From positions 7,105,822 through 7,169,821 of the forward strand of contig CM047806.1 in assembly GCA_026214975.1 (NCBI GenBank): a stretch of 64,000 nt of DNA, written 5' to 3'. Below the pieces are notes generated by a model, which ran no database searches, was not told the origin of the DNA, and saw only the letters and a program-made list of their open reading frames with translations. Of this stretch, positions 1 to 10,839 are shown one piece after another. Position 1 is the stretch's first letter, and every line of letters starts with the position of its first letter. A program made the position numbers and the translations under genes. This DNA comes from Gentiana macrophylla (lineage: Eukaryota > Streptophyta > Magnoliopsida > Gentianales > Gentianaceae).

Positions 1-1
1 G

Positions 2-21
2 AGGTGCCCTATGGGGCACCT
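2..21. repeat. Short perfect hairpin at window edge
   Basis: An 8-bp perfect inverted repeat (AGGTGCCC and GGGCACCT) with a 4-nt loop lies at the window start, followed by a GACCCC tract and an A/T-rich run. It could be the terminus of a DNA transposon lying to the left, but the partner end is outside the window. Confidence 0.4.
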
Positions 22-370
22 GACCCCAAAAAAAATTTAAAAAAATTATACATTATTTTTACACTATTTTAATTTTTTATACACTAATATGTACTAACCG
101 ATCCGCTAATTTTTTTTTTTAAAATTGACCCATAACTCAAAATCTACTTGGATTTTCAAAATTAATGTCTATAAACTTATAATACAATTATAATACTGAT
201 ATCTTATTATCGATTTTCGATCCCAGGTAATAAAATTTTCGTATGCCTGCAGAGTGAGACGACTCTATACAACAAAAATGTTCTAAAAACGGTTTAAACA
301 CACTGAACCATTAAGTCACGGGAAGGTGTGTTGGGTTCAACTTATTTTTGTTATTTTTCTCCAAAATTGG
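22..370. other. AT-rich intergenic stretch upstream of ZIP-1
   Basis: This AT-rich sequence has long A and T runs and no coding pattern on either strand. It ends at the ZIP-1 promoter. I see nothing else in it. Confidence 0.5.
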
Positions 371-372
371 CT

Positions 373-382
373 TTATATATAG
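373..382 (+). promoter_or_regulatory. Candidate TATA box of ZIP-1
   Basis: TTATATATAG lies about 75 bp upstream of the ATG at 456, a usual distance for a plant TATA box with a short leader. The leader between them is CT-rich (ACTCACTCACTACACC). Only motif and spacing support it. Confidence 0.4.
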
Positions 383-455
383 GGTATATCAGGCCTTTCC
401 ATAGGCCATTCAAATCACTCACTCACTACACCTTCTTTTGACCTTCAAAATTGCA

Positions 456-981
456 ATGTATATTATTCTCCTCATTGTTCTTGCATTTCATCCCATTTTA
501 ACCAATGGAAGTTGCACTTGTAATCCACAAAACACCTATAATATCAGCCCAAAACTTCTTGATTACAAACTAGCCGCCGTATTTTCAATCCTAATAGCTA
601 GTTCAATTGGAATCTGCACTCCACTTTTACTAAAAAAATCCAAACACTTACAACCAGATACACCAATTCATTTCTTGATCGATCAAGTCATTCGCCGCAG
701 GCGTAATCTTAGCCACTGGATTTATTCATATTCTTCCTGATGCTTTTGAAAGCTTGAATAATCCATGTATTGGAGAAAGATTATGGGGAGGTTTTCCGGT
801 TTCTGGTTTTGTAGCGATGATGATGGAAGGTTTTGTTAGTGGTTACCATAAGAGGGTTTTGTTGAAGAAAGCTCTGCCTGTAAATGGAGATGTTGATTTA
901 GATGATGGTGTTAATGGGGATGCTATTTTGATGGAAAGAACTGATTCATCAAATCTTTTTCGCAATCGAATCATTTCTCAG
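456..981 (+). pseudogene. ZIP-1 exon 1 (frameshifted)
   Basis: It starts at ATG 456; the open frame extends upstream only through a non-ATG codon. It encodes the signal peptide, TM1, TM2, a shortened TM3 and the variable loop. It ends in AATCGAATCATTTCTCAG followed by donor GTAACA, at the same codon (Gln) as exon 1 of ZIP-2. Confidence 0.85.
677..684 (+). repeat. GATC tandem duplication causing the ZIP-1 frameshift
   Basis: GATCGATC stands where one GATC would keep the frame. Reading past one copy, the conserved KSFAAGVILATG of TM2 appears in phase; with both copies, translation runs into Arg-rich nonsense and stops near 740. Confidence 0.85.
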
Positions 982-2082
982 GTAACAAATTTTTTTTTAT
1001 TATTTTTTTGGCTCGTAAATAGCAGTTCCACGACAAAATAATCAAATCAAATTACAGGTTGGATAGCACAAAAACATTCAGATCTTTTGGTCAATGTTGT
1101 GATATGTCATATATATGTTGTTTTGGCGTTTTTGTTACTTATGTTGTCTAATTTTGTATAATTATCACATTTTCACCAATCTCCATCAATCGGGATAGAA
1201 AGGTCACACTTGAATGCCACGCTCCTTAGGATTTCACGGAATAAGAGGATAATTTGTTTGGTGCGAGTTTATCAAGTGAAATATGCGGCGGCTTAGAGCA
1301 CTCGGATCAGACCCTCCAAATTAATTATTTATTTTAGTGTTTTAAATACATGTTTTTTCTAGTTTATAGAATTTTTTTTTACAATAAAATGCATCAGATC
1401 ATCTATATGATATAATGCGGTAGATATAAAGTAAAATTTACAAAATCAGGATGAATGCGGTAGATGTAAATAAAATTTCAAAAATCTGTATTTTACAGTA
1501 AAAAAATAAAATATATGTAGTAGAGTTATTATTTCCATGTGAGATTAGGATTTATATTATTTACCGCAAGTGTTCTTAGGAGCAATCGAAATTTTATTTT
1601 GGAGAGAAAGGGAGAGAGATTAAATAAAGATGATATTTAGTTTTGTTTTTACCGAAGAAAATGAGAGGATTAACTAAGTGATAAGGTTGAGGTGATGAAA
1701 AGAACGTGAAATCCTTACGAGTGTGTGATGTTTAAGAGTACTTTTTTCGTCCCAAATGAGAGAAAATTGACAAAAATGTGGAAATGGAATTAAAAAATGA
1801 CAACATAAATGGCAAGAACGCCAAAATAGAAGATTAATAGCATGTCACAACTTTGACTTAAAAATCATGATGTTTTGCGTTTTCCAGAAGCGTACCAAGA
1901 AGCGTATATTGAGGCAAGCTTTTTGAAGTTGTGTTTTTAAAAGACACTTATCGCGTTTTTAACCACTAATACAAAATTGATTTATTGATACATCATGGCC
2001 AATAAATTTTTACTTTTGTTGGATATTTAATAAACATCACGATTAATGAAACGAAAAAATTATTAATGCGAACTAGACTACT

Positions 2083-2335
2083 ACTAAGTTTCCTTTTAAT
2101 TTTTCGGTGTTGATACATGTATGACGGATGTTTACCACATCTTCCACAACACACTTTCAACCATAGGAGGATCTACATGTATGTAAAGTAGACTACTACT
2201 AACTTTAATTTTTCGGTTTGAAAATAATAAAAGCTCTACATTTCTTTCAACTATAGGAAAAATATTTTGGGCCGTTAAAAATAATAAAAGCTCTACATTT
2301 TTAGAAACATATTTTTGGGCCGTTAAAAAAATTAT
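2083..2335. repeat. Local short duplications in ZIP-1 intron 1
   Basis: GACTACTACTAA followed by TTTTTCGGT occurs twice (near 2087 and 2190), and a unit with AATAAAAGCTCTACATTT and TTTGGGCCGTTAAAA occurs twice in tandem (2225 and 2281). These are short tandem duplications of unknown origin. The stretch from 1040 to 2080 has AT-rich DNA with a weak tandem repeat of ATGCGGTAGAT near 1420-1460. Confidence 0.5.
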
Positions 2336-3489
2336 TTTGAAAATTATTTGACCCGTTGAAAAAAACTTTTCGGATCATGCATCGCTTTCAACGCTAGCTG
2401 TTGATTATGCCGGGACTCGTATAAATCAATGAGTCGATCATATGCTAACATCAATGATGATAGAATGTGTTGTGCCCATATTATTTTTCTTTATTTATGG
2501 GGTCGTTGTTGACAGCTAATTAACACAAATGCCTGTAATCCTTAATTCGGAATTACCATGTTGACTTACCAATTCTTCTAATAATCTGACGGGAAGGTAT
2601 TGATGCTATTCATCGTATAAGTTCGTGGGTCATATTTTTTAATATCGTATCAGAATTATCAATTTGTGTTGTTCAAATGTTGGGTTGTTTGTTACCGTCT
2701 TACTTATGAGGTGACGCTGTTAAAAATGTCTCTCATAAGACGTTTGCTATTGTTTTATTTCATCTATAACATATTAAGAGGCGTACAAAATACAAACTTA
2801 ACTCCTCTCATAATCTATGTTTCGAAGATAATGATGTCCTTATTGTATATTGTTGGGTTATATTCAACAACAATATTACTGCACGAAACACATTTACACA
2901 TTTAATTACGATTGTATCAATATATCATCGGGACATATACATATATTGTTCTAGTTGTTGTGACACAACCCAACTCTTGTGGCAATATTATTTTCCTTAA
3001 TACAATAATTACGACGCAAAAAATAAATAATTAATATAACTCTACTTTAACAACAAGAATACCATAGTTAACATCGTCATTTATATTTATTGATTTGTCT
3101 TACACTTAGTTAAAGTAGTACTCCACACTCTCTTTGTCCCTTTCAAATCTTAAATTTTTGTCATCTAAGTACGTGCGTATAGAGAACGTTTCAATTATTG
3201 GAAAATCATATTCACCTCACAACACATGCATTAATTTCTCTAGACACCACAATATACAATACAAATAGAAATTAAAAATCAAAGACATTTCTTTTTCTAC
3301 GGTTTGCAACATCTTACGGTATTTAAATGCCTTGTCAACTCGGGTTAATTAACCTTTTTTTTTCCCCTAACGGAGTTCGAACACTAGTCTCCATACCAGA
3401 TTGTAGTCTAGCTCACTACGTGGTACAATGGACTAAAAGTGTACTTATTTTACAAAGAAGAAGGATCAAATATGCAAAGTTTAAACATC

Positions 3490-3815
3490 GAAAATAAATT
3501 TGGAAAAATCGTTTTCGGTCCTTTTGTTTTACACTATTTTGTATTTCTACCCCAATAATTCACTTATGCACGTTTACCCCTCATCTATCCATTTGTTTTA
3601 TGTTTTCAGACCAGTTTTTCACGTATCAAGTATTTATTGGTTGTAGAGTCTGTCGTGCCTTCAACACTGATTGTTGGACACGTAATACATTAAACTGAAA
3701 AGGTAAATAAAATGCATAAACGAGGTTTAACGTGCAAAAAGTGTAACAATCGACGGTAAAAGTAGGAAATTCATGATACAAAAAGGACAAAAACCGCTAA
3801 ATTAGATTGTTTATA
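3490..3815. repeat. Inverted-repeat (MITE-like) element in ZIP-1 intron 1
   Basis: The left arm (AATCGTTTTCGGTCCTTTTG, then GCACGTTTACC) is matched in reverse complement by the right arm (GTGCAAAAAGTGTAACAA to AAAGGACAAAAACCG). The whole is about 320 bp with no coding capacity, and TAAATT flanks both sides. It resembles a non-autonomous foldback DNA element; superfamily unknown. Confidence 0.5.
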
Positions 3816-4232
3816 TTTGACGTCTTTTGGGATTTGTTAGGTGGAAGAACTTGCAAATAAAACACAGTTTTTACTCCGAATATTCCATAAAGGTCCACTA
3901 AGGTAAATAAAATGCATACAGAAAAAGAAAAGGTAAATAAAATGCATAATGGAGTTCTTCTCGAGGGTTTTAACGTGCAAAAGTGTCCTGTTGAACAATC
4001 GATCTATCGCGGTAAAAGTAGGAAATGAATCTGATGATGATTGATATCTGTTTGATTGAAAGGATTCTCGGCGGTTTATATATGTATATTTACTGTTGAA
4101 AACATTACGTCTGAATATATATATATATATAAATTAGCTTATTCGTTCTTTTGATTTATATTTGACGTCGTCAACTTTTGGGATTTGTTAGGTGGAAGAA
4201 CACGATCGTTTGCAAATAAAACACAGCTGTTT
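3702..4232. repeat. Interleaved tandem duplication
   Basis: The block starting AAAGGTAAATAAAATGCATA and ending GGATTTGTTAGGTGGAAGAA then GCAAATAAAACACAG occurs at 3702-3871 and again, longer, at 3935-4232. AAGGTAAATAAAATGCATA also recurs at 3903. Between and inside the copies sit short pieces that match the 3' copy at 8.8-9.0 kb (ATTCCATAAAGGTCCACT type and TGGAGTTCTTCTC), in the same order as there. Confidence 0.55.
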
Positions 4233-4245
4233 TAGAAGAAGAAGT

Positions 4246-4530
4246 TGCTAAATAATCAAATCAAAGCAATTGATCGAAAGAAACCACAGCAAGAGCAATG
4301 GATGAAGCTGAAAAAAACCGTCATTAACCTTGTTCTAATCTAACATCAATTTGTCATCTACCTATCTTTCAACTGTTTATATTATTGGAATTGGTCCTGA
4401 GTTGTAATAATGTGTTTGCTGACTTTGCTCGATCTACATATTCTATCATTGCTTGTTTTAGTTTGAAACAAAAAACGACGACTGATTGTACAAAATAAAT
4501 AGAACCAAAAAAAGATAATGTTAAGTTTAG
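4246..4530 (+). repeat. Direct repeat, left copy
   Basis: CAATTGATCGAAAGAAACCA through CAAAATAAATAGAACC is nearly identical to 9088-9345, differing by small indels such as CTCGATCTACAT against CTCTACAT. The right copy adjoins exon 2, so it is probably the native intron sequence; the left copy is a duplicate bounding the inserted block. Confidence 0.75.
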
Positions 4531-7500
4531 AGTTTTATCGAGGCTCGCATAAGTCTGGACATATAGAGATTAGTCACATTCTATTTAGTGATCAAATCAT
4601 GACATATTAATGTTGTAATAATTTTAGTGTGAAATAGACACGCATACTTGAACCATATTTTAAGTATTAAATTGCACATATTTATGTCAACATTAGATCG
4701 AGTTGGCTTATGTAAAGTTGTCAATATTTTGAATGTCGATGGTGTCGAATGTTGGGTGTGTGCAAGAAATGACTGACGTGATGATGCATAAAAGTTTTGA
4801 TCACATTATGTGAAGTGATTGAAATTCATCGATATTGATTGAATTGACAAATTGGTTCAATTAAATGGTGTGTCGATATAAGAAATATATTTGTATTTAC
4901 CCTTATTTAGTAACTTCTAAAATATGCCATGTCACACTGGTCGATTTTGAGTGTAAGCCACAAAGGCTCAATGATTGACAAAATACTTAGTCACATATTG
5001 TTGGTGATTAAATTGTGAAATTGATCGCATTATGTTTAGGGATCAATTTAATGCATATTTTAGCTACAACTAAAGGGTTGATTGACATATATGAGTGAAC
5101 CATATCTTGATTGTGCATTTGGTGGAACCTAATAATTACCTGGTTTGATTAATTAAGGTTGTAGTCTCTCCATATCGTTATTAATATACATAATTTAATT
5201 GTTTTATTAAATGGAGAGGCTATATAATCAAACCGTATGTGTTATCTTAAGATATTATTTCTCTTGCATCTCTTGGAGTAGCCACAGCATCCGGAATGCA
5301 TGAGAAGTAATGCAGCGATTAATCACATAATGTTCAGTGATTATATGATGACATATACACTTCTGACCAATTAGTTCATTTAGATAATGCCCGGCCCCAC
5401 AGGGAGGCAATTATCTTTATGAGACTAATTGAAATAAGATGGGAAATTAGCATAAAGATGAGGAGATTTATCTTATGCCCACTTAAGTGTCTGATGGTCT
5501 CGCTCCACATAGTTAATTCTCTAGTCTTATTATTTATGATAGTAAATTCTATGTAGTGATTACAACCTCTACCCACGGAAGGCCTTGAATTTACTTTTTA
5601 AAAGAATCAACATTGGTTTATTGCATCTAAGACAACTCATATGATTGATTTTGGAATGCATTGGTTAGGATCTTGGAATTCGTATGGGTGTTCCATCACT
5701 CACTACTGGAATCATATTTATCAAGCAGGTTGATTTATGAGCATTTTAGCGAATCAATCGCTTATGCAGTGCTCTTAAAATAAAATTAAACCGTTTTAGA
5801 TATGCATTTCCATTAAGGATAAAGTTTATTTTGACCACCTAATGTTAGAGTTGTCATCAATGACATATAATAAAATTTGTTCGATCAGATTACTTCTCGT
5901 AATAGAAATTGGGTTATTAGTGTTGGTTTATAGATCATTTTGGATTACTAATATTATGATTTTCATGTTGTCTTGGGTGATTTATACTTATGATAGTGTA
6001 ATTAAATACACTTTTCATGTTCGAGTGTTCAAAATTTTATGAACATAGAGAAACATGTGGTCTATAATGTATTTGATCATTTGTGATACGGCATGATGAG
6101 TGAATTTTGTGAGACATATAAAGAATATCATATAGTCTCATTTTAAGAAATTACACTTGGAGGTAACCTTGTTCCACTTAGTTTTGGTTAGGGACATTAA
6201 AGTATGTTATCTCATTTGGTACATAAATTGCTATGTGTTAGATCTCATATTTAGTTGTGATATAAGGTGAAGTGTTTTAGATATTTACTTCACATTGTCA
6301 ATTATATGTAGGAAATTTTTCATCATTAGATGAAAATACGAGGCCATCATCTTTTGGATAGTGAATCTCTAGTGCTCAACTTAAGACTTCAAATCTTTAT
6401 TCTGTGGAGCATGATAGCCTCTTAAGTTATGTCTAACCTACATTAGATAGTTGACATCAATAAATATATCATTGTTTCGACATATGAAGTTGCGATATAC
6501 TTCTTTAAAGTAAACTAAAATTATGGTGGGTTGTAGGGCTTAATAGCTTTATTTATCACCATGACTTGAGTTTGTCGGGTTTGTATAGGGCAAACCATTA
6601 AGTTTACTCATTAAGTCGAATTTTAGATGAGATCATGATATAGTAAGTGTCTTTTGTTCAATATTTAGGATGATTTGAGTATTCGTCTCATATTTTGATA
6701 TCATCCATTATTGTGGCTTCTTATCCGTACTAAAGCTTATATTGATCACAAAGCTTTTATAATTGAGGATAAAGTGTGCTATTTATGATAGTATAGAACG
6801 AAAGACATTTATGACAAGAAAATACATGTCATTTTCTCCTTGAATGATCCAATCACACTTGTTTGTACTATCGTGTGATTGAGTGGGAGAATCCCGTCGG
6901 AATGACAATTATTAGTATCCTAAGAGTTATAATCTATTTGAACATTGTGTAACATTGTTAGATTCTCTTCAAGGTTGTCATTTTGACAACATTGTGTTGT
7001 GGAAAGAATCATCTTTGAAACATTGAACATTCGGGTTTGACCTTAGTATGACTAGAGCTTATGACTCTTGATGTATAATTTTGGTCAAATGAAGTGTTCA
7101 TATGTAAATAGGTATTTTGATTGATTCATTGGAATCACAAGAGCTTGATCACATATTACAACATAATGTGAAGTTAGAAACCAAAGGATTTTGAGAAATG
7201 CTAATTGAGTGGGAGTGGTTGTTCTAAGTGATTAATTGCTTCATTCTACCTTTACATTGAAGAAACTTAGTTGATTCTAAATGGAATATGTTGTATTTCA
7301 TATTAAGAGAGTCAATTATAGATTGATCACATGTTGAGGACAATCACGTATGGGATCTACTCATTTCAAACCATGATTACGAAAATAGTGGGAGTGTATT
7401 TCTCAATTATTAAAACTCGATTCTATTTTGAATTGTGTGCGTTAATCTATCTTACAATTGGTTGGATGAATTAGCTCTTTTGAACATTATTATGAGCATT

Positions 7501-8678
7501 AGTTGCATTGTTACATCTGAGAAAATTCATGTTTGTACTAGTCTTTTGTTATTCATTATAGAGTTCCATATTGATGATTTAATAAATCACTTGGGAACTC
7601 ATTCTTGTTATGATGAGCAAAATAATGCTAGATTTGTTGATGAGAATTTTCTCAAGAGGCACTTAAGATTATCAATTCTTTTATATAGTTAATGAAGAAT
7701 TGTGTGCCTATTTTGTTGATTGTAGCTCATGATAGAATTATGGTTTATTTGACCTTTATAGTGGTTCTTAAAGCCATGAAAACGCACACAACATATTAAC
7801 ATTTGTTTCGGTTAGCAAGTATTTATATGGATTTTGTAAGCTTACGATATAATGTTTACATTTAATGAAAACTGATATTTTAGAATTGTTTTGCATTTTG
7901 TTTTATACTTATGATAAATAGTTCTTTAAAGTATATGTTGTATGATTTTGGTGAATCTCATATCGATATAAGAGGTTCAAGGATCATCTATGTCGGAGAT
8001 CTAGTTAATCTTGCATCAACTACCTTAAAGGTGAACTTGTGATTGATTAGAGTAGCTCATTTTGCGAAAATTTTGTGTAGTTAAGTCAGTGCTTTATAAG
8101 TTTTGGCCTATGGTTGTTGGTCGAGTTGGCCAAATTTTATCTTTATGAGGAATGATTCGATGATGAAATTAGCAAATCGACATTTATGGACACGTTGTCC
8201 GAGAGGTAAGCTAGCTATAAGCGAGTGTCAAGTAAGTGGAATAATATGAGAATATAGATTGTGTATTTTGCGGCTTATGTTATCTCACAATCATATTGTA
8301 CTCATATTTGACTTATTGACACATAAAGATGATTAAATGCAATTCTCGAAATTTGTCAAAATAGACATCATAGTGATGTAGCAATTACATGAAAGTGCAC
8401 CGAGTTCATGTATGAGTGAATCCATTTGGATTACGGGACGAGTAATGACATTTTGATTAGTTCATTCATAAAATGTTTACTTGGGTATTTGGTTGATATT
8501 GCACATTGTAATTTTGGAAGGAGTGTTTGTTTTTATTGAGCATAACCGCCATAGTTCTTGTGTTAATATTGATCGATTGAAGTTGTGTTAATAAACCAAA
8601 GAGTGACATTTTGAGCATGCAAATTCGTTGTCACTCATTAATGATGTGCCGACATAACTTCCGGGCCAAGTGGGAGAA
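4531..8678. mobile_element. Degenerate non-coding insert, LARD-like
   Basis: About 4.1 kb of AT-rich sequence without any recognisable gag or pol domain on either strand. A loose motif recurs (TGATCACATTATGTGAAGTGATT and variants near 4570, 4797, 5030, 5316 and 7145). It ends in CAAGTGGGAGAATG, a typical polypurine tract of plant Copia-type elements, immediately before TGTAAGAATTATC. I infer a large non-coding LTR-retrotransposon derivative, but I cannot find its 5' LTR. Confidence 0.4.
5141..5236. repeat. Inverted repeat inside the insert
   Basis: TGGTTTGATTAATTAAGG then CTCTCCAT is mirrored by ATGGAGAGGCTATATAATC then AAACC. It could form a hairpin with a roughly 45-nt AT-rich loop. No function is evident. 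Confidence 0.45.
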
Positions 8679-9087
8679 TGTAAGAATTATCATTTAGTAA
8701 AAGATAATTATATGTGGCCCTTAAGTTATTTAATAATTATGTTGGTAAATATATTATTGGTTTATTATCTAATTAAAGTATTATGGGAAATCTATGATGG
8801 TTAGAGGTTTCACTCCCGAATATTCCATAATGCTTTAGGTCCACTAGTCTTGCTATATATATGATCGCTTTTACTATCTCGGTTGGTGATCATCTGAGAA
8901 AAGTAGGCATAGTACCAGGAAGACCTCCAATAGCACCGTGATGCCGTCACGTGCATATGGAGTTCTTCTCTGCTTTGGGGTTTGGATCATTGTGGCAAAG
9001 CGGAGTCGAGTGGCGGTGGATATAGTGAACGATCCTGTTGATTTCTTCCGCTTCCGCTTATTCAGGTACTCTAGATCTATCGTTTTC
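8666..9087 (+). repeat. Polypurine tract plus LTR-like segment
   Basis: CAAGTGGGAGAA is followed by TGTAAGAATTATCATTTAG and some 400 bp including a TATATATATGATCGC promoter-like segment and a short open frame starting at 8938. The order (polypurine tract, TG start, TATA-like segment) fits a 3' LTR, but the opposite LTR was not found, so the boundaries are inferred. Confidence 0.4.
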
Positions 9088-9350
9088 TATCAAGCAATTG
9101 ATCGAAAGAAACCACAGCAAGAGCAATGGATGAAGCTGAAAAACCGTCATTAACCTTGTTCTAATCTAACATCAATTTGTCATCTACCTATCTTTCAACT
9201 GTTTATATTATTGGAATTGGTCCTGAGTTGTAATAATGTGTTTGCTGACTTTGCTCTACATATTCTATCATTGCTTGTTTTAGTTTAAAAACGACGACTG
9301 ATTGTACAAAATAAATAGAACCAAAAAAAAAAAGATAACAAGAAAAGTTT
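9088..9350 (+). repeat. Direct repeat, right copy
   Basis: This is the near-identical partner of 4246-4530, directly upstream of the pyrimidine tract and acceptor of ZIP-1 exon 2. Confidence 0.75.
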
Positions 9351-9409
9351 AAATTCCTTATAATATATAAGGTTAATAAAACTGATTTTTTTTTTCTTTT
9401 TCTCTCCAG

Positions 9410-9559
9410 GTTTTAGAAGTGGGGATTGTTGTGCATTCAGTGATAATAGGGATATCTTTGGGTACATCACATAGCATTAAAATAGTGAGGCCTCTCATTG
9501 CAGCTTTAAGCTTCCATCAGTTTTTTGAAGGCTTGGGACTTGGAGTTTGTATTAATCAG
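9410..9559 (+). pseudogene. ZIP-1 exon 2
   Basis: Exactly 50 codons, the same size as exon 2 of ZIP-2, with TM4 and the start of TM5. The motifs [11 protein letters not shown] and [11 protein letters not shown] are conserved, keeping the His, Ser and Glu residues expected in the metal path. Ends ATTAATCAG followed by donor GTAAAT. No damage is seen in this exon. Confidence 0.88.
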
Positions 9560-9657
9560 GTAAATTAACACACATTATTTCTATTGTTTTTCTTTTTGTT
9601 TTTGTTTTCTTGGGGGAGATAACAATTTTAAGAAGAATTACAAGAGGGGTGTAATTC

Positions 9658-10110
9658 TTAGGGCTCGACTCGACTAAAAAGTTTGGGATCGAAACTCTGC
9701 TCGAGCTCGATCGAGCCATAAAAAGACAAGATTAAACTCGACTCGTTAAGTATTCGATATAGCTCAACTCGACTCGAAAGCTCGATTATTTACTTAGAAT
9801 TAATTTAATATTTAATGAAATATGACAAGATCGAGCTCGACTCGTCTAATACTCGACTTGAATAATATTTCTTGAACTAATAAAAAATAATATTTTATGA
9901 TAAATTTAATAAATTAAATAATTATTTAATCAAACTCGATAAACTCGCGAGCTACTCGATTACTATATTTTAAAACTCAAGCTCGACTCGATTAATTATT
10001 CGAGTAGCTCAACTCGAGCTCGAACTCGAAAAACCAAATCGAGTCGAACTCTCTTGCGAATCGAATACGAGTAGCTCACGAGTAGTCCAACTCATTTACA
10101 GCCTTATACA
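9658..10110. repeat. GAGCTCGA-rich dispersed repeat in ZIP-1 intron 2
   Basis: A block dense in CTCGACTCG and GAGCTCGA words in both orientations, running from TTAGGGCTCGACTCG to CAACTCATTTACAGCC. Plant hAT-type MITEs commonly have TAGGGCTGTAAA-like ends with such subterminal words, so I infer a hAT derivative. No clear target duplication. Confidence 0.5.
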
Positions 10111-10360
10111 AAACCAGAAATTCTACTGCAGGAGCTCTGTTCGAAAGTGTTCATATATGTCGAGTTAGCTTGATTTCTAAAATCGTGTCGCGTTCGTAAT
10201 ATTTAAAGTACTTGTGATTCGATAAGCTTTATTCTTGACTCGACTCAAACCCTTTTGCTTCCTTTGTCCCAAAGATGTTTCAAGAAAATTTCTTTAAATA
10301 AAGTGACGATTAATCTAGTATTTTTTTTTTTTTTTAAATTCATGAATGTATGGTGCATAG

Positions 10361-10672
10361 GCAAAGTTCAAAGCTCGAGCAGTAGCAACAATGGTTTTAT
10401 TTTTCTCCCTCACTGCCCCAATTGGAATAGCGATTGGAATAGGGATATCCAAAACTTACAACGAATCGAGTTCGAAGGCCCTAATCATCGAAGGAACACT
10501 CAACTCAGCATCGGCTGGGATCTTAATTTACATGGCTTTGGTGGATCTTCTTGCAGCTGATTTCATGAACCCAAAGCTTCAATACAATTTGAAATTACAA
10601 CTTTGGACAAATTTCACACTTTTACTCGGAGCTTGTTCCATGTCTCTTTTGGCAATGTGGGGTGGTTCTTAA
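10361..10672 (+). pseudogene. ZIP-1 exon 3
   Basis: Acceptor GTGCATAG at 10360. Encodes TM6 to TM8 ([35 protein letters not shown]) and ends in LLAMWGGS then TAA, where ZIP-2 has LLAKWT. It is open throughout. Confidence 0.87.
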
Positions 10673-10682
10673 TGAGGAGTTG

Positions 10683-10685
<3 letters not shown>

Positions 10686-10719
<34 letters not shown>
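10686..10719. repeat. (TA)n microsatellite
   Basis: About 17 TA units starting 13 bp after the ZIP-1 stop codon, within the presumed 3' UTR. Confidence 0.95.
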
Positions 10720-10721
<2 letters not shown>

Positions 10722-10839
10722 GAGCTTAACTCTTTATTTTAAATGTTTTTACTACAATAAAATGCACAATAAAGTGTCATAACACTTTTTTAAACGATTG
10801 ATTTTTCTAGGACCTATATGAATCAATAATAGGTGACAC

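Larger units (their letters stand above)
982..9409 (+). other. ZIP-1 intron 1, expanded by repeats
   Basis: An 8.4-kb intron with GT donor at 982 and CTCTCCAG acceptor ending at 9409. The orthologous intron in ZIP-2 is only 830 bp. The extra length is repeat-derived: an inverted-repeat element near 3.5 kb, an interleaved tandem duplication at 3.7-4.2 kb, and a block of about 4.5 kb bounded by direct repeats at 4246 and 9088. Short open frames inside have no recognisable domains and I do not call them genes. Confidence 0.75.
456..10672 (+). pseudogene. ZIP family metal transporter pseudogene (ZIP-1)
   Basis: This is a ZIP (ZRT/IRT-like) divalent-metal transporter, a plasma-membrane protein that normally imports zinc or iron. 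Three exons are readable: 456-981, 9410-9559 and 10361-10672. Both introns are GT/AG and phase 0, and the exon plan matches ZIP-2. A short signal peptide precedes a Cys-containing CTCN segment. TM2 carries FAAGVILATGFIHILPDAFE. TM4 carries [13 protein letters not shown] and TM5 carries HQFFEG, the family's metal-path residues. Damage: a 4-bp GATC duplication at 681-684 shifts the frame after codon 75; about seven residues of TM3 are missing after GFVAMM compared with ZIP-2; and the TM3-TM4 loop lacks the usual His-rich motif. Intron 1 is 8.4 kb. Without the 4 bp, exon 1 is an exact 174 codons and the product would be 327 residues. I call it a pseudogene, but an assembly error at the GATC repeat is possible. 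Confidence 0.88.

Noticed and set aside
7435..7692. 85-codon open frame in ZIP-1 intron 1
   Set aside because: No pol or gag motif and ordinary AT-rich composition; could not be told from chance.
8938..9153. 71-codon frame near the LTR-like segment
   Set aside because: Half of it is the direct repeat present at 4.25 kb, where the frame is broken; no domain.
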